From contig DCZD01000027.1 in NCBI GenBank assembly GCA_002331255.1, positions 457-14,774 on the forward strand: 14,318 nucleotides of DNA, in the 5' to 3' direction. A program made the position numbers and the translations under genes. The DNA is from Acidimicrobiaceae bacterium UBA2093 (lineage in GTDB: Bacteria > Actinomycetota > Acidimicrobiia > Acidimicrobiales > Ilumatobacteraceae). The notes beneath the pieces are model-generated. The model made no database searches. It saw nothing but the letters and a program-made list of their open reading frames with translations, and was not told the origin of the DNA. Shown in pieces: positions 1 to 6,948 of this stretch (position 1 is the stretch's first letter; each line of letters starts with the position of its first letter).

Positions 1-1505
1 GTTGTCGTCGTGGTCGTAGTGGTCGGCGGCGGCACAAAGAGAGGCCCACCCCAACCCCACCTGATATCCATCGGAGCACCGATGGGCGTGCCAACCGTCG
101 ACGGGATCGCATCAAGAGCCGTGCGCAATTGGAACCAACCATCCCATGCAGCAAGCCCCGTCGAGCCACATCCGGCGGCACGTTGGACACATGCTGCTGT
201 CTGTACGGTAAAAGACGCGAGACGAAGGGGTTTTCCAAGTGCTACTGCGCGTGCGGCAAGCACTGCCCACTGGCGTGCCTGCGAACCACTCAGAGTGTGG
301 ATCTGAGGCATTGCCAACACCTGTGGCCCGGCATGCGATGACACCCACAACACGTCATCCAGAGTCCAACCATTCCCACACGTCAACTTCGTACTCACAG
401 TTTGCGGGCACGCGTCAGCCGACCCAAAGTTCCACAATCGTGTCGTCGTGGATGCCACGTACCCATCGACCCATGCGCGCGCCTGACCTGGCGGTCCCCA
501 ACCTGGCTCGAGGTCAACTGAACCAGAGATGGTGACGCGGGGATCTGAGATCTTTCGTGCCTCGGCAACGAGCGCCGCCCACGCCTGACCTCCGGTGTAA
601 CCGTTGTACGCAGTTACCGCACCCGAATTAGAGGTTCCAAGTGACACTTCCCATTTTCCAGACCCGCACTCAGCTAAACCACTCGCCCAAGTTGCGGCCA
701 CCTTTGCCATGTCCGCATAAGGAATAACCATGCCAAACCCTGATGATCCGGTCTTCACTTGTCGACCAAACGACAAGATGATGATTCCTTGCGGTGCTGC
801 TTTCGCCTGATTGCACGCCACTCGCTTGGCTATTGGCATCGTGACGTCCATGGGATATACATCGCGCCCACGCACGTAGCTACCGATTGGCACATTCCAC
901 GCCGGCGCCGACCTATCAGGAATTGCACTCGGGTACCACACCGCTTCCTGTGCCGTCACAGAGACTGGGTCGTACTTCGGAACAATCGTCGTTGTCGTCT
1001 TCTTTGGTACCGCCTTCGCTACTGAAGTTGTCGGTGGCATCGGCTTGGATGCAGTAACCACGACCGGTCCAGACCACGTCGACACTTTCCCAGTCCCACG
1101 AACCGCCCCGATGGTCACTGCGTATCGACTCGACGACGCGACGACGAACCGTGGAGACACCACTCGCCCCGGTGAAGCTGTCACCACTTTGCGCTGCACA
1201 TTCCCCGTCCGAAGATTCTTCACTCTCACTGTGTAACGAGCGACCCTGGAGGTCTTTGAGCCGGCGGTAGGTGCTTGAAGTGCGACGGTCAAGGTGGAGT
1301 GGGTTCGAGCGATAGCCACGGCTCTAGCGACCGTCGGCGCAGGCGCACGCTGAATGGGAACTGAGATTCCCGCATCGACCGGCAAAATCAACGGGCGAAC
1401 CGCAGCATCGACACGGTCCACACCGAATACGCCAAAGAGCATCGACATGATCGACAACACTGCAAGTCGTGCTGTCCGCATATGTAGGAGACCACTTCGG
1501 AACAT
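1..1505 (-). CDS. Secreted multidomain protein, FN3-like plus putative TIM-barrel hydrolase-like domain (3' end outside window)
   Basis: An uninterrupted frame reads leftward from ATG at 1505 to the window edge, giving 501 codons without a stop. The next in-frame ATG is at 1481, but the 1505 start has GGAAGG six bases upstream and is preferred. Residues 1-34 form a signal peptide: Arg-containing n-region, hydrophobic stretch LAVLSIMSMLFGVFGV, and a likely cut near VDA-AV. Residues about 68-151 resemble a fibronectin III beta-sandwich (YTVRVKN, YAVTIGAV, WSGPVVVTA). A Thr-rich linker (about 158-176) leads to a larger domain (about 180-485). This domain contains ISGSVDLEPGWGPP (Asp331, Glu333), WVDGY, LWNFGSADACP and MPQIH. 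The acidic pair at the end of a beta-strand suggests a glycoside-hydrolase-like barrel, but no specific family is recognised. Residues 491-500 begin a Pro/Thr linker, so another extracellular domain probably follows outside the window. Export is well supported; enzymatic function is inferred. Confidence 0.85.
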   Translation of the reverse strand, partial: MFRSGLLHMRTARLAVLSIMSMLFGVFGVDRVDAAVRPLILPVDAGISVPIQRAPAPTVARAVAIARTHSTLTVALQAPTAGSKTSRVARYTVRVKNLRTGNVQRKVVTASPGRVVSPRFVVASSSRYAVTIGAVRGTGKVSTWSGPVVVTASKPMPPTTSVAKAVPKKTTTTIVPKYDPVSVTAQEAVWYPSAIPDRSAPAWNVPIGSYVRGRDVYPMDVTMPIAKRVACNQAKAAPQGIIILSFGRQVKTGSSGFGMVIPYADMAKVAATWASGLAECGSGKWEVSLGTSNSGAVTAYNGYTGGQAWAALVAEARKISDPRVTISGSVDLEPGWGPPGQARAWVDGYVASTTTRLWNFGSADACPQTVSTKLTCGNGWTLDDVLWVSSHAGPQVLAMPQIHTLSGSQARQWAVLAARAVALGKPLRLASFTVQTAACVQRAAGCGSTGLAAWDGWFQLRTALDAIPSTVGTPIGAPMDIRWGWGGPLFVPPPTTTTTTT

Positions 1506-1511
1506 AGACAA

Positions 1512-1517
1512 CCTTCC
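1512..1517 (-). promoter_or_regulatory. Ribosome binding site deciding the 1505 start
   Basis: The minus strand reads GGAAGG followed by TTGTCT and then ATG at 1505, a six-base spacing. The alternative in-frame ATG at 1481 has no purine-rich tract in front. This supports a leadered mRNA for the secreted protein, unlike its divergent neighbour. Confidence 0.6.
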
Positions 1518-1540
1518 GAAGCCAGTCTGGCGTGCCGTCG

Positions 1541-1553
1541 GGTGAATGTCACC
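1541..1553. promoter_or_regulatory. Candidate operator: palindrome GGTGA-N3-TCACC
   Basis: A perfect 5+5 inverted repeat with a three-base centre lies in the 112-bp region between the divergent secreted-protein gene (start 1505) and the TetR-type gene (start 1618). It is upstream of the inferred -10 box at 1606-1611. TetR-family regulators usually autoregulate from a palindrome in their own divergent intergenic region, so this is the best operator candidate seen. Binding is inferred. A weaker CTTC-N-GAAG element at 1513-1521 overlaps the ribosome binding site of the other gene. Confidence 0.4.
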
Positions 1554-1605
1554 GCAGGCCCTGGAACCCCCATGCTCTGGGCTTTCGAGAAGTTTCCGAG
1601 CCAAC

Positions 1606-1611
1606 TAGCGT
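1606..1611 (+). promoter_or_regulatory. Inferred -10 box (TAGCGT) for a leaderless TetR-type gene
   Basis: TAGCGT (TANNNT pattern) is followed by six bases and then GTG at 1618. There is no convincing Shine-Dalgarno sequence. Four other transcription-unit starts in the window show the same TANNNT arrangement, with spacings of 6-8 bases. No clear -35 box is visible. Confidence 0.5.
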
Positions 1612-1617
1612 CGGGGC

Positions 1618-2853
1618 GTGGTCGACCGAATCGTGCGTGGTTCTCTGGACAATCGTCCGGTCGTAACGCGCGCACGCTCGCAACGCTCCATCGAAAATGA
1701 CGGTCGGATCAATCGTGCGGCCATTTCCGTCGCAAACAAGAACGGAATCGACGGTCTGACACTGAGCGAGGTGGCAAAGAGGGCCCAGCTGACCACCGGC
1801 GCTCTATACGGACGATTTGAGGACAATGAGGATCTTCAGGTGCACCTCGTCACCGACGAAGTTGCACCGAAGTTAAAGGCGTTTCTCGACAGAGCCGTCC
1901 GAGAGTGTCGCGAGTCGAACGACAGCCCATCATTGCTTGACCATCTTTCTCTCGATACACGAAACGATCCATCAGTTGCACTTGGCGTTGAAAGTCTTGT
2001 TGCAGCGCAAAGAAATGATGCGCTCGCAGAGATTCTTCTACCTGAAGTGGCCTCGTGGCTGGAGTCATACGGAATTCATGAGCGTGCGACTCCCGTCGAA
2101 CTTGCAAAGAGCGCAGTAACGCTCGCACTTGTTCTCGGAACGGTCATGCACCGATTCGTCGATGACGAATTCGAGCAATGGCCGATGGCGCTTCCGACAC
2201 TGACGCGAGCTATCGCCGGGGCATCGCCGTCGTCGAAATCTGCGGATGCCTATTCCTACACTTCGATATCTGCTGACACTGGAAACGCAGTGCGTGATGC
2301 ACTCATCATGACGACGGCTGAAATCATCGGAAAAGTCGGCTACGAGCGCACCACCGTCGCTCGACTTGCGCGTCGATCCGGGCTGACCACGGGAAGCATC
2401 TACAACGTTTACCCATCAAAACAAGACCTCATCGTCGATTCAATTGACACGTTGCTACGACGCACCCGACAAGAGAGCCTCGATTTCGAATCCGAGGGCC
2501 TCAGCCGACGTAATCTCGGATTCGGATTTGCCGCTCACTTCGCAGCCGCAAGCGACGTTGATCGACGTCAATGGCACAGGTTCAGACATGAAGCTTTCGT
2601 CGCAGCACGTACGAATAGCGTCATCCGCAAGACCATTCGCAATGTGCACCGCGACGAAGTAAATGTTGCAGTCGATCTTTTCAGTGTGATGAATCTTCCA
2701 CTCAGTCTCATTCAGGCGATCACAGCAACTTCGCAGGCTCTCTCGCTGGGGTATTCACTGATCATTCAGCTCGCTCCCGTTGCAAAACACGGCGATTACG
2801 AAGCAACTTCCGAGAGTTTCTTTCGCGAAATCGTCGGATTCATCCGCTCGTGA
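1618..2853 (+). CDS. TetR-family regulator with two tandem DNA-binding domains
   Basis: The product is 411 aa, about twice the usual TetR length of roughly 190-220 aa. It contains two complete TetR-like units. The first HTH spans about residues 30-76, with LTLSEVAKRAQLTTGALYGR and then an F..NEDL turn. The second spans about 224-273, with TTVARLARRSGLTTGSIYNV and then a YPSKQDL turn. Each is followed by a helical, ligand-domain-like region (about 80-205 and 275-411). TetR proteins normally bind operators as dimers, so this may be a single-chain pseudodimer; that is inference. GTG 1618 is the first possible start, because an in-frame TAG lies at 1606-1608. The gene's last bases overlap the start of the LLM oxidoreductase by 4 bp (GTGA), so the regulator probably controls this operon and perhaps the divergent secreted-protein gene. 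The ligand is unknown; regulators next to acyl-CoA metabolism genes often sense acyl-CoAs or aromatic compounds. Confidence 0.9.
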   Translation: MVDRIVRGSLDNRPVVTRARSQRSIENDGRINRAAISVANKNGIDGLTLSEVAKRAQLTTGALYGRFEDNEDLQVHLVTDEVAPKLKAFLDRAVRECRESNDSPSLLDHLSLDTRNDPSVALGVESLVAAQRNDALAEILLPEVASWLESYGIHERATPVELAKSAVTLALVLGTVMHRFVDDEFEQWPMALPTLTRAIAGASPSSKSADAYSYTSISADTGNAVRDALIMTTAEIIGKVGYERTTVARLARRSGLTTGSIYNVYPSKQDLIVDSIDTLLRRTRQESLDFESEGLSRRNLGFGFAAHFAAASDVDRRQWHRFRHEAFVAARTNSVIRKTIRNVHRDEVNVAVDLFSVMNLPLSLIQAITATSQALSLGYSLIIQLAPVAKHGDYEATSESFFREIVGFIRS

Positions 2854-3647
2854 GGTTCGACATCCAGGTCAACCCCGGCATCATGCCGTGGAGCCACATC
2901 GCTGACGCTGCTCGTGCGGCAGATGACGCGGGCTTCAACACCTTCTGGACGATGGATCACCTTCGCGGCGCGACGATGCAAGCACCAAACATGCCAGAGT
3001 GCTTCACCCAACTTGGGGCACTTGCCGCGATCACCTCGCGTATCAACATTGGCCCGCTTGTGGTGAATGTCGGTAACAGGAATCCGGGTCTTCTCGCTAA
3101 TGCATCGGCGACTTTGCAGGAAATCTCGAACGGTCGACATGTGCTCGGCCTTGGCGCAGGCGGCAGCCCTCGAAACGCCTTCGCTATCGAACGAACAACG
3201 CTAGGAATGATCCCTCCAGCCACAATTCGCGAGCGGCATGGTGTTCTCGCTGCAACACTTGACCAACTCGATGCGATGTGGTCGCCCGGGCGCGACCCGA
3301 AGTACGACACGTACCCACTTCCCGATCCCCGACCCCAGGTGGTCATCGGAGTTAACAGCATCGCGCTGGCGACACTTGCTGGCGAACGTGCAAACGGTGT
3401 CAACATTCGAGCAACGAGTGAGCTCTGCGACGAGGCGCTCGGAGCAGCAATCGATGCCCACCGGCAATCAGGCCGTAGCAGTGAATTTCACGTAAGCGTG
3501 TGGGATTTCTTCAGCGAGGACTTGCTCAGCGGAAGAGATGAACGTCTTCACCATTGGGCTTCAATCGGAGTGAACACCGTCATCCTCTTGATGTTCAACG
3601 ACATCGACGTACGCGCCATCGCAGATGCGGAAAGGTGGCTGCGATGA
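2850..3647 (+). CDS. LLM-class (luciferase-like) flavin/F420-type oxidoreductase
   Basis: The 265-aa product shows the bacterial luciferase-like barrel pattern. MRFDIQVNPG opens strand 1, followed by the helix HIADAARAADDAGFNTFWTMDHL, which carries the family's usual D-H after strand 2. Later come LGALAAITSRINIGPLVVNVGNRNPGLLA and the typical ISNGRHVLGLGAGGSPRNAFA phosphate-binding segment. Related actinobacterial proteins use coenzyme F420 or FMN for hydride transfer or monooxygenation. The substrate cannot be inferred. The protein is shorter than the common 280-340 aa, with a compact region between about residues 155 and 205. The GTG start overlaps the TetR stop by 4 bp, and its own stop overlaps the next ATG by 4 bp, so translation is probably coupled. 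Family confidence is high; F420 rather than FMN is an inference. Confidence 0.88.
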   Translation: MRFDIQVNPGIMPWSHIADAARAADDAGFNTFWTMDHLRGATMQAPNMPECFTQLGALAAITSRINIGPLVVNVGNRNPGLLANASATLQEISNGRHVLGLGAGGSPRNAFAIERTTLGMIPPATIRERHGVLAATLDQLDAMWSPGRDPKYDTYPLPDPRPQVVIGVNSIALATLAGERANGVNIRATSELCDEALGAAIDAHRQSGRSSEFHVSVWDFFSEDLLSGRDERLHHWASIGVNTVILLMFNDIDVRAIADAERWLR

Positions 3648-4066
3648 GCGACCTTGAGTCATTCGAATCGTCGTCGTACTCATACGCGCGCGGGGAACGA
3701 CTGCCGGTCGAGGTTCTCGTATTTGAGGTAACTCCCGAGGACGTCAACGATTTTCTCGAACTGGATCACGACATCTGGACACTGAAGGAAGCGTTCGGGC
3801 AACGCCTTGAGCGTGTGCCCTTTCTCTCGAAAGAAGTGTGGCTGAACGACTCGCGACCCGGGCAGATAACGGTCGTCTTCGTGTGGGAGTCCATGGAGGC
3901 CTGGGACACCGTGGGTCAAGCAGAGTTTCAACAGGCCCTCCAGGCCGAGTTTGACGCAAAGTTCGGTCGGCCTGTCAAACTCGTCCGCGCGTATCACGAG
4001 CTGGCCGATATGGGTATCCATCGGTACAGCCGCTTCGAACGTGACGAAGGACCATCCACCGACTAA
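3644..4066 (+). CDS. TIGR03792-type conserved protein, possibly ABM/dimeric alpha-beta-barrel-like
   Basis: The 140-aa protein starts at the ATG overlapping the LLM stop (ATGA). This start is chosen over an upstream in-frame ATG at 3554, which would run deep into the LLM gene. Residues about 22-105 match my recollection of the TIGR03792 family: VEVLVFEVTPEDVNDFLELDHDIWT, then FLSKEVWLND, ITVVFVWESMEAW and FGRPVKLVRAYHEL. The pattern resembles small ferredoxin-like alpha-beta proteins such as antibiotic-biosynthesis-monooxygenase types, but no catalytic residue stands out. It is the last gene of the TetR-LLM operon and may assist or follow the oxidoreductase step; that is inference from position. 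Members are uncharacterised as far as I know. Confidence 0.8.
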   Translation: MSDLESFESSSYSYARGERLPVEVLVFEVTPEDVNDFLELDHDIWTLKEAFGQRLERVPFLSKEVWLNDSRPGQITVVFVWESMEAWDTVGQAEFQQALQAEFDAKFGRPVKLVRAYHELADMGIHRYSRFERDEGPSTD

Positions 4067-4102
4067 TCCGGCTCGGTTGCGGGTCTCAGTGGCCTTTCTT
4101 GC

Positions 4103-4108
4103 AAGACT
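4103..4108 (+). promoter_or_regulatory. Weak -10-like box (AAGACT) before the acyl-CoA dehydrogenase
   Basis: AAGACT lies six bases before ATG 4115, matching the spacing of the other leaderless-like starts but with A for T at the first position. No ribosome binding site is seen. The 48-bp gap after the TIGR03792 stop leaves room for a separate promoter, but readthrough from the upstream operon is equally possible. Confidence 0.3.
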
Positions 4109-4114
4109 GTGGTC

Positions 4115-5332
4115 ATGACCCTTCTTGAGACCTCCGCAGACGAGCAACTCGCCGTCGTCGAAGCAGCAGTTGACGAGCTGCTGACCAAGTTCGACCCCAA
4201 GTCCGTCGATGACCGCACGTTTCGTGGAGCGCGTTTCGACCACGGTCTCGCGTGGGTCCATTTTCCGAAGGGGCATGGCGGACTTGGACTTCGTCCAAAT
4301 TTGAACCGACTTATCGAAGAGCGTTGCCGCAAAGCCGGCGCCAAAGCCCAAGACCCAGCAACCTTTTTCATCGCACTTGCAGGTCCAACCATCGTGACTC
4401 ACGGCAGCGAAGAAGTGAAGACACGATTCCTTCGTCCGATGTACACGGGCGAAGAAAAATGGTGTCAGTTGTTCTCTGAGCCGGGCTCCGGCAGCGACTT
4501 CGCAGGCCTCGGAACAAAGGCCGTACGCGACGGTGACGAATGGATCATGAATGGGCAGAAGGTGTGGAACACACTCGCCCACCTCGCCGACTGGGGAATG
4601 CTTGTCGCGCGAACCGACCCCGATCAGCCAAAGCACAAAGGCATGACGTACTTCGCGCTTGACATGCACGCACCTGGTGTTGAAGTCCGTCCTCTCCGAC
4701 AGATAACCGGTGAAGCAGAGTTCAACGAGGTCTACATGACCGATGCTCGCGTGCCTGACGCTTTTCGCATCGGCGATGTCGGTGAAGGCTGGAGAGTCGC
4801 GCTGACCACGCTTATGAATGAGCGGACTGCAATTGGTGGAGGCGGCGGAAACAATCCGAAGCGCAAGGGGCCGATTGACGAAGCAATCAAGATTTGGCAC
4901 GAGATCCCGGCTGACCAGCAGAGTGCTGCTCAGCTCGACCGTCTCATGCAGCTGTATTGCAAGAGTGAAGTTCTACGCATGACAAATGCACGCGCCTCGC
5001 AGCTTGCCAGGGCGGGAAACCCCGGACCAGAGGGCTCGATTGCGAAGTTAATGCTCGCAGAGTTCAACAAGAAGGTCACCGAGTTTTCTGTCGAACTGAT
5101 GGGGGCAGAGGGAATGATCGGCTACGACTTCACCTTCCGTCGTCCGGAGCAAGTGTCCGTAGATGGCGCCGAAGGCGGCGTGAGGCACTCTTTCTTGCGC
5201 GCTCGAGCGAACTCCATCGAGGGTGGAACGAGCGAAATCATGCGCAACATCCTCGGCGAGCAGGTGCTTGGGTTACCTGGCGAACCGCGTGCCGACAAAG
5301 ACCTGCCATGGAGCAAAGTGCCGCGCAACTAG
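4115..5332 (+). CDS. Acyl-CoA dehydrogenase (FadE-type)
   Basis: The product is 405 aa from ATG 4115; GTG 4109 would add two residues. It is a full-length FAD-dependent acyl-CoA dehydrogenase, a family that makes the alpha-beta double bond in acyl-CoA thioesters. Signature 1 is CQLFSEPGSGSDFAGLGTKA (about residues 122-141), the FAD/substrate segment. It is followed by DGDEWIMNGQKVWNTLAHLADWGMLVART in the middle beta domain. The C-terminal helical domain ends with SIEGGTSEIMRNILGEQVLG; Glu369 (codon at 5219) aligns with the catalytic base of the YEGT motif in medium-chain enzymes. The long spacer with GGGGGNNPKRKG (about 243-255) resembles a mycobacterial/actinobacterial FadE subgroup that handles bulky acyl groups rather than plain fatty acids; substrate assignment is inference. 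A 406-codon open frame on the opposite strand is a shadow. The stop codon lies within a hairpin loop that is duplicated downstream. Confidence 0.93.
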   Translation: MTLLETSADEQLAVVEAAVDELLTKFDPKSVDDRTFRGARFDHGLAWVHFPKGHGGLGLRPNLNRLIEERCRKAGAKAQDPATFFIALAGPTIVTHGSEEVKTRFLRPMYTGEEKWCQLFSEPGSGSDFAGLGTKAVRDGDEWIMNGQKVWNTLAHLADWGMLVARTDPDQPKHKGMTYFALDMHAPGVEVRPLRQITGEAEFNEVYMTDARVPDAFRIGDVGEGWRVALTTLMNERTAIGGGGGNNPKRKGPIDEAIKIWHEIPADQQSAAQLDRLMQLYCKSEVLRMTNARASQLARAGNPGPEGSIAKLMLAEFNKKVTEFSVELMGAEGMIGYDFTFRRPEQVSVDGAEGGVRHSFLRARANSIEGGTSEIMRNILGEQVLGLPGEPRADKDLPWSKVPRN

Positions 5333-5372
5333 CGCGGCCGGGATACACGGTGCCGCGCAACTAGCGCGGCCG
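5318..5372. repeat. Tandem 23-bp direct repeat, each copy a 7-bp-stem hairpin
   Basis: Positions 5318-5340 and 5350-5372 are identical over 23 bases, a 32-bp period. Each contains GCCGCGC-AACTA-GCGCGGC (stems 5320-5326/5332-5338 and 5352-5358/5364-5370). In the first copy the acyl-CoA dehydrogenase stop TAG (5330-5332) begins in the loop; the second copy repeats the same bases outside any gene. There is no T-tract, so these are terminator-like or attenuator-like structures rather than classic intrinsic terminators. The second copy directly precedes the inferred -10 box of the DUF4395 gene. Confidence 0.85.
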
Positions 5373-5378
5373 TAGGCT
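5373..5378 (+). promoter_or_regulatory. Inferred -10 box (TAGGCT) for a leaderless DUF4395 gene
   Basis: TAGGCT is followed by CATTGC and then GTG 5385, the exact TANNNT-N6-start spacing also seen at 1606 and, on the other strand, at 9881-9886. No Shine-Dalgarno sequence is present. The GC-rich hairpin copy at 5352-5370 occupies the place of the -35 region. Confidence 0.5.
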
Positions 5379-5384
5379 CATTGC

Positions 5385-5873
5385 GTGGCCTCGTTATTGT
5401 CCTTCCCTTCCATCGTCAATGAGACGGCTGCACGACTAGTAGCTACAGGCGCCGTCGCGATGTCAGTCGCCTATGTGGTGACAGGCAATGGTTGGATTCT
5501 TCTACCACTCACCTATGGCTTTATCGCACGAGTTCTTTCCGGACCTCGATTCAGTCCGCTCGGACTTCTTGCGACAAAGGTGATCGTGCCCCTCCTCAAC
5601 ATCAAACACAAGCTGTGCCCTGGGCCGCCGAAACGGTTCGCCCAAGGAATCGGTGCTGCGTTCTCTGTAACTGCAAGCGTCTTGCTGATCCTCGATTTCG
5701 GCACAGCGTCACGTGTTGTGATTGCCATGCTCGCTGCCGCAGCAAGCCTTGAAGCTTTCGCTGGCGTTTGCATCGGCTGCAAGATGTTCTACGCCATGAT
5801 GCGAATCGGGATTCTTCCTGAATCAGTGTGCGAAGAGTGCAACGACATCTCACGTCGCATCCAGGCCGCCTGA
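5385..5873 (+). CDS. DUF4395-family membrane protein with two CxxC motifs
   Basis: The 162-aa product fits the DUF4395 pattern. Hydrophobic segments lie at about 16-33, 36-50, 89-103 and 110-128, with the conserved GPRFSPLGLLA (53-63), PGPPKRFAQGIG (79-90) and GVCIGCKMFY (127-136) blocks between and after them. Cys129-x-x-Cys132 sits at the end of the last membrane segment, and a second pair, Cys149-x-x-Cys152 (CEEC), lies in the short C-terminal tail. DUF4395 genes often neighbour thioredoxin- or rhodanese-like genes, so a thiol/redox or sulfur role is plausible but unproven; no such partner is in this window. GTG 5385 is taken as start because of the leaderless-type box upstream. It lies between the acyl-CoA dehydrogenase and an LLM oxidoreductase, but with gaps, so co-operation with them is uncertain. 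Confidence 0.85.
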   Translation: MASLLSFPSIVNETAARLVATGAVAMSVAYVVTGNGWILLPLTYGFIARVLSGPRFSPLGLLATKVIVPLLNIKHKLCPGPPKRFAQGIGAAFSVTASVLLILDFGTASRVVIAMLAAAASLEAFAGVCIGCKMFYAMMRIGILPESVCEECNDISRRIQAA

Positions 5874-5908
5874 CCAACAGCACGTACTGTCGCAGGACGC
5901 CACCGGAC

Positions 5909-5914
5909 TACCGT
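5909..5914 (+). promoter_or_regulatory. Inferred -10 box (TACCGT) before the second LLM operon
   Basis: TACCGT lies eight bases before GTG 5923 in the 49-bp gap after the DUF4395 stop. It fits the TANNNT pattern with slightly longer spacing. No ribosome binding site is seen for GTG 5923, and only a poor GAGTGG-like tract precedes ATG 5932. Confidence 0.4.
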
Positions 5915-5922
5915 CTACTTCT

Positions 5923-6948
5923 GTGAGTGGCATGAAGCTAGATGTATGGCTCAGTGCGCCACTTGAGCATGCAGCTGCACGCGCCAATGAACTCGAAACT
6001 CTCGGCGTAGATGGCATATTCACTTTTGAAAATGCCCACGACCTGTTCTTCCCGTTGGTGGCAGCCGCACCTGCATGCTCGCTTGATCTCATGACTAACG
6101 TCGCGATCGCATTTCCACGCAGCCCGCTTCACCTTGCTCACGCGGCCTGGGATCTGGGCCAACTCTCGCAGGGTCGATTCCGTCTCGGACTCGGATCTCA
6201 AATTCGTCCACATATCGAAAAGCGTTACGGCTCAACGTGGTCAGAACCTGTCACTCGCATGGGTGAATGGGTACAGGCGACCAAAGCCATCCTCAACTCG
6301 TGGCAACACGGAACACCGCTTCGATATGAAGGCCGCTTCACACGTCACACGTTGATGACTCCGAACTTCAATCCGGGTCCGAACCCGTTTGGTGTCCCAA
6401 AGGTGTTAGTCGGTGCACTCGGACCAAAGATGACCGAGATGGCTGCCGCAGTCTCTGACGGAATCCTCATCATGCCCTTCAACTCTGCACGCCACCTTGC
6501 AACGGTCACTCTTCCTGCTGTCAAGCGAGGACTTAACTCGACACAACGCGACGACAAAGAGGTTGAGCTCATCGCAGAGATCATTGTCGGCATGGGTCGC
6601 ACTGATGAGGAATTAGACCGCGCACGCAACATCAAAACCCTGATGGCGTTCTACGGTTCTACTCCCTCTTACCGAACGGTCCTCGATGCTGAGGGGCACA
6701 GCGACTTGCAACCGCGCTTGAACGAGATGTCGAAGCGTGGCGAATGGACAGAAATGAGTGGTCTTATTTCTGACGAGCTGATGGGGCGCATCGGTGTCTA
6801 TGGGACCCCGCGTCAGTGCGCCGAACAGATCGTTGCGCGCGTCGGAGGATTCGCCGACCGTGTATGCGCTTATTTCCCCGCTTTTACTCCTGACGATGAA
6901 TTGCTGGCAGAGTTCATAGAGGCCTTTGCGGCAGTGCGGCCACAATGA
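5923..6948 (+). CDS. LLM-class F420-dependent oxidoreductase, TIGR03617/MSMEG_2256-like
   Basis: The 341-aa product (338 aa if ATG 5932 is used) has the luciferase-like fold signatures. These are MKLDVWLSAPLEHAAARANE, then ETLGVDGIFTFENAHDLFFP, IAFPRSPLHLAHAAWDLGQL and SQGRFRLGLGSQIRPHIEKR. The last is typical of F420-binding LLM enzymes, with an RxGLGSQ..PH.E.RYG pattern characteristic of the TIGR03617 group. The C-terminal part has LMGRIGVYGTPRQCAEQIVAR, the usual substrate-side closing segment. It probably performs an F420H2/F420-dependent redox step on a cyclic or lipid-like substrate, but the substrate is unknown. Its stop overlaps the crotonase ATG (ATGA), so the two proteins are made together. 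The GTG start is favoured by the upstream TACCGT box. Confidence 0.88.
   Translation: MSGMKLDVWLSAPLEHAAARANELETLGVDGIFTFENAHDLFFPLVAAAPACSLDLMTNVAIAFPRSPLHLAHAAWDLGQLSQGRFRLGLGSQIRPHIEKRYGSTWSEPVTRMGEWVQATKAILNSWQHGTPLRYEGRFTRHTLMTPNFNPGPNPFGVPKVLVGALGPKMTEMAAAVSDGILIMPFNSARHLATVTLPAVKRGLNSTQRDDKEVELIAEIIVGMGRTDEELDRARNIKTLMAFYGSTPSYRTVLDAEGHSDLQPRLNEMSKRGEWTEMSGLISDELMGRIGVYGTPRQCAEQIVARVGGFADRVCAYFPAFTPDDELLAEFIEAFAAVRPQ

Noticed and set aside
1..27. Repetitive bases at the left edge as a microsatellite or CRISPR-like repeat
   Set aside because: On the minus strand they simply encode a Pro/Thr linker of the exported protein. No spacer-repeat periodicity exists.
1..1236. Plus-strand open frames of 60-98 codons near the left edge
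   Set aside because: All lie opposite the exported-protein gene, whose 501-codon frame, signal peptide and ribosome binding site are convincing.
3680..4900. A 406-codon open frame on the minus strand
   Set aside because: It lies opposite the TIGR03792 and acyl-CoA dehydrogenase genes, both clearly real with family motifs. Its translation has no domain pattern and it crosses a gene boundary on the other strand.
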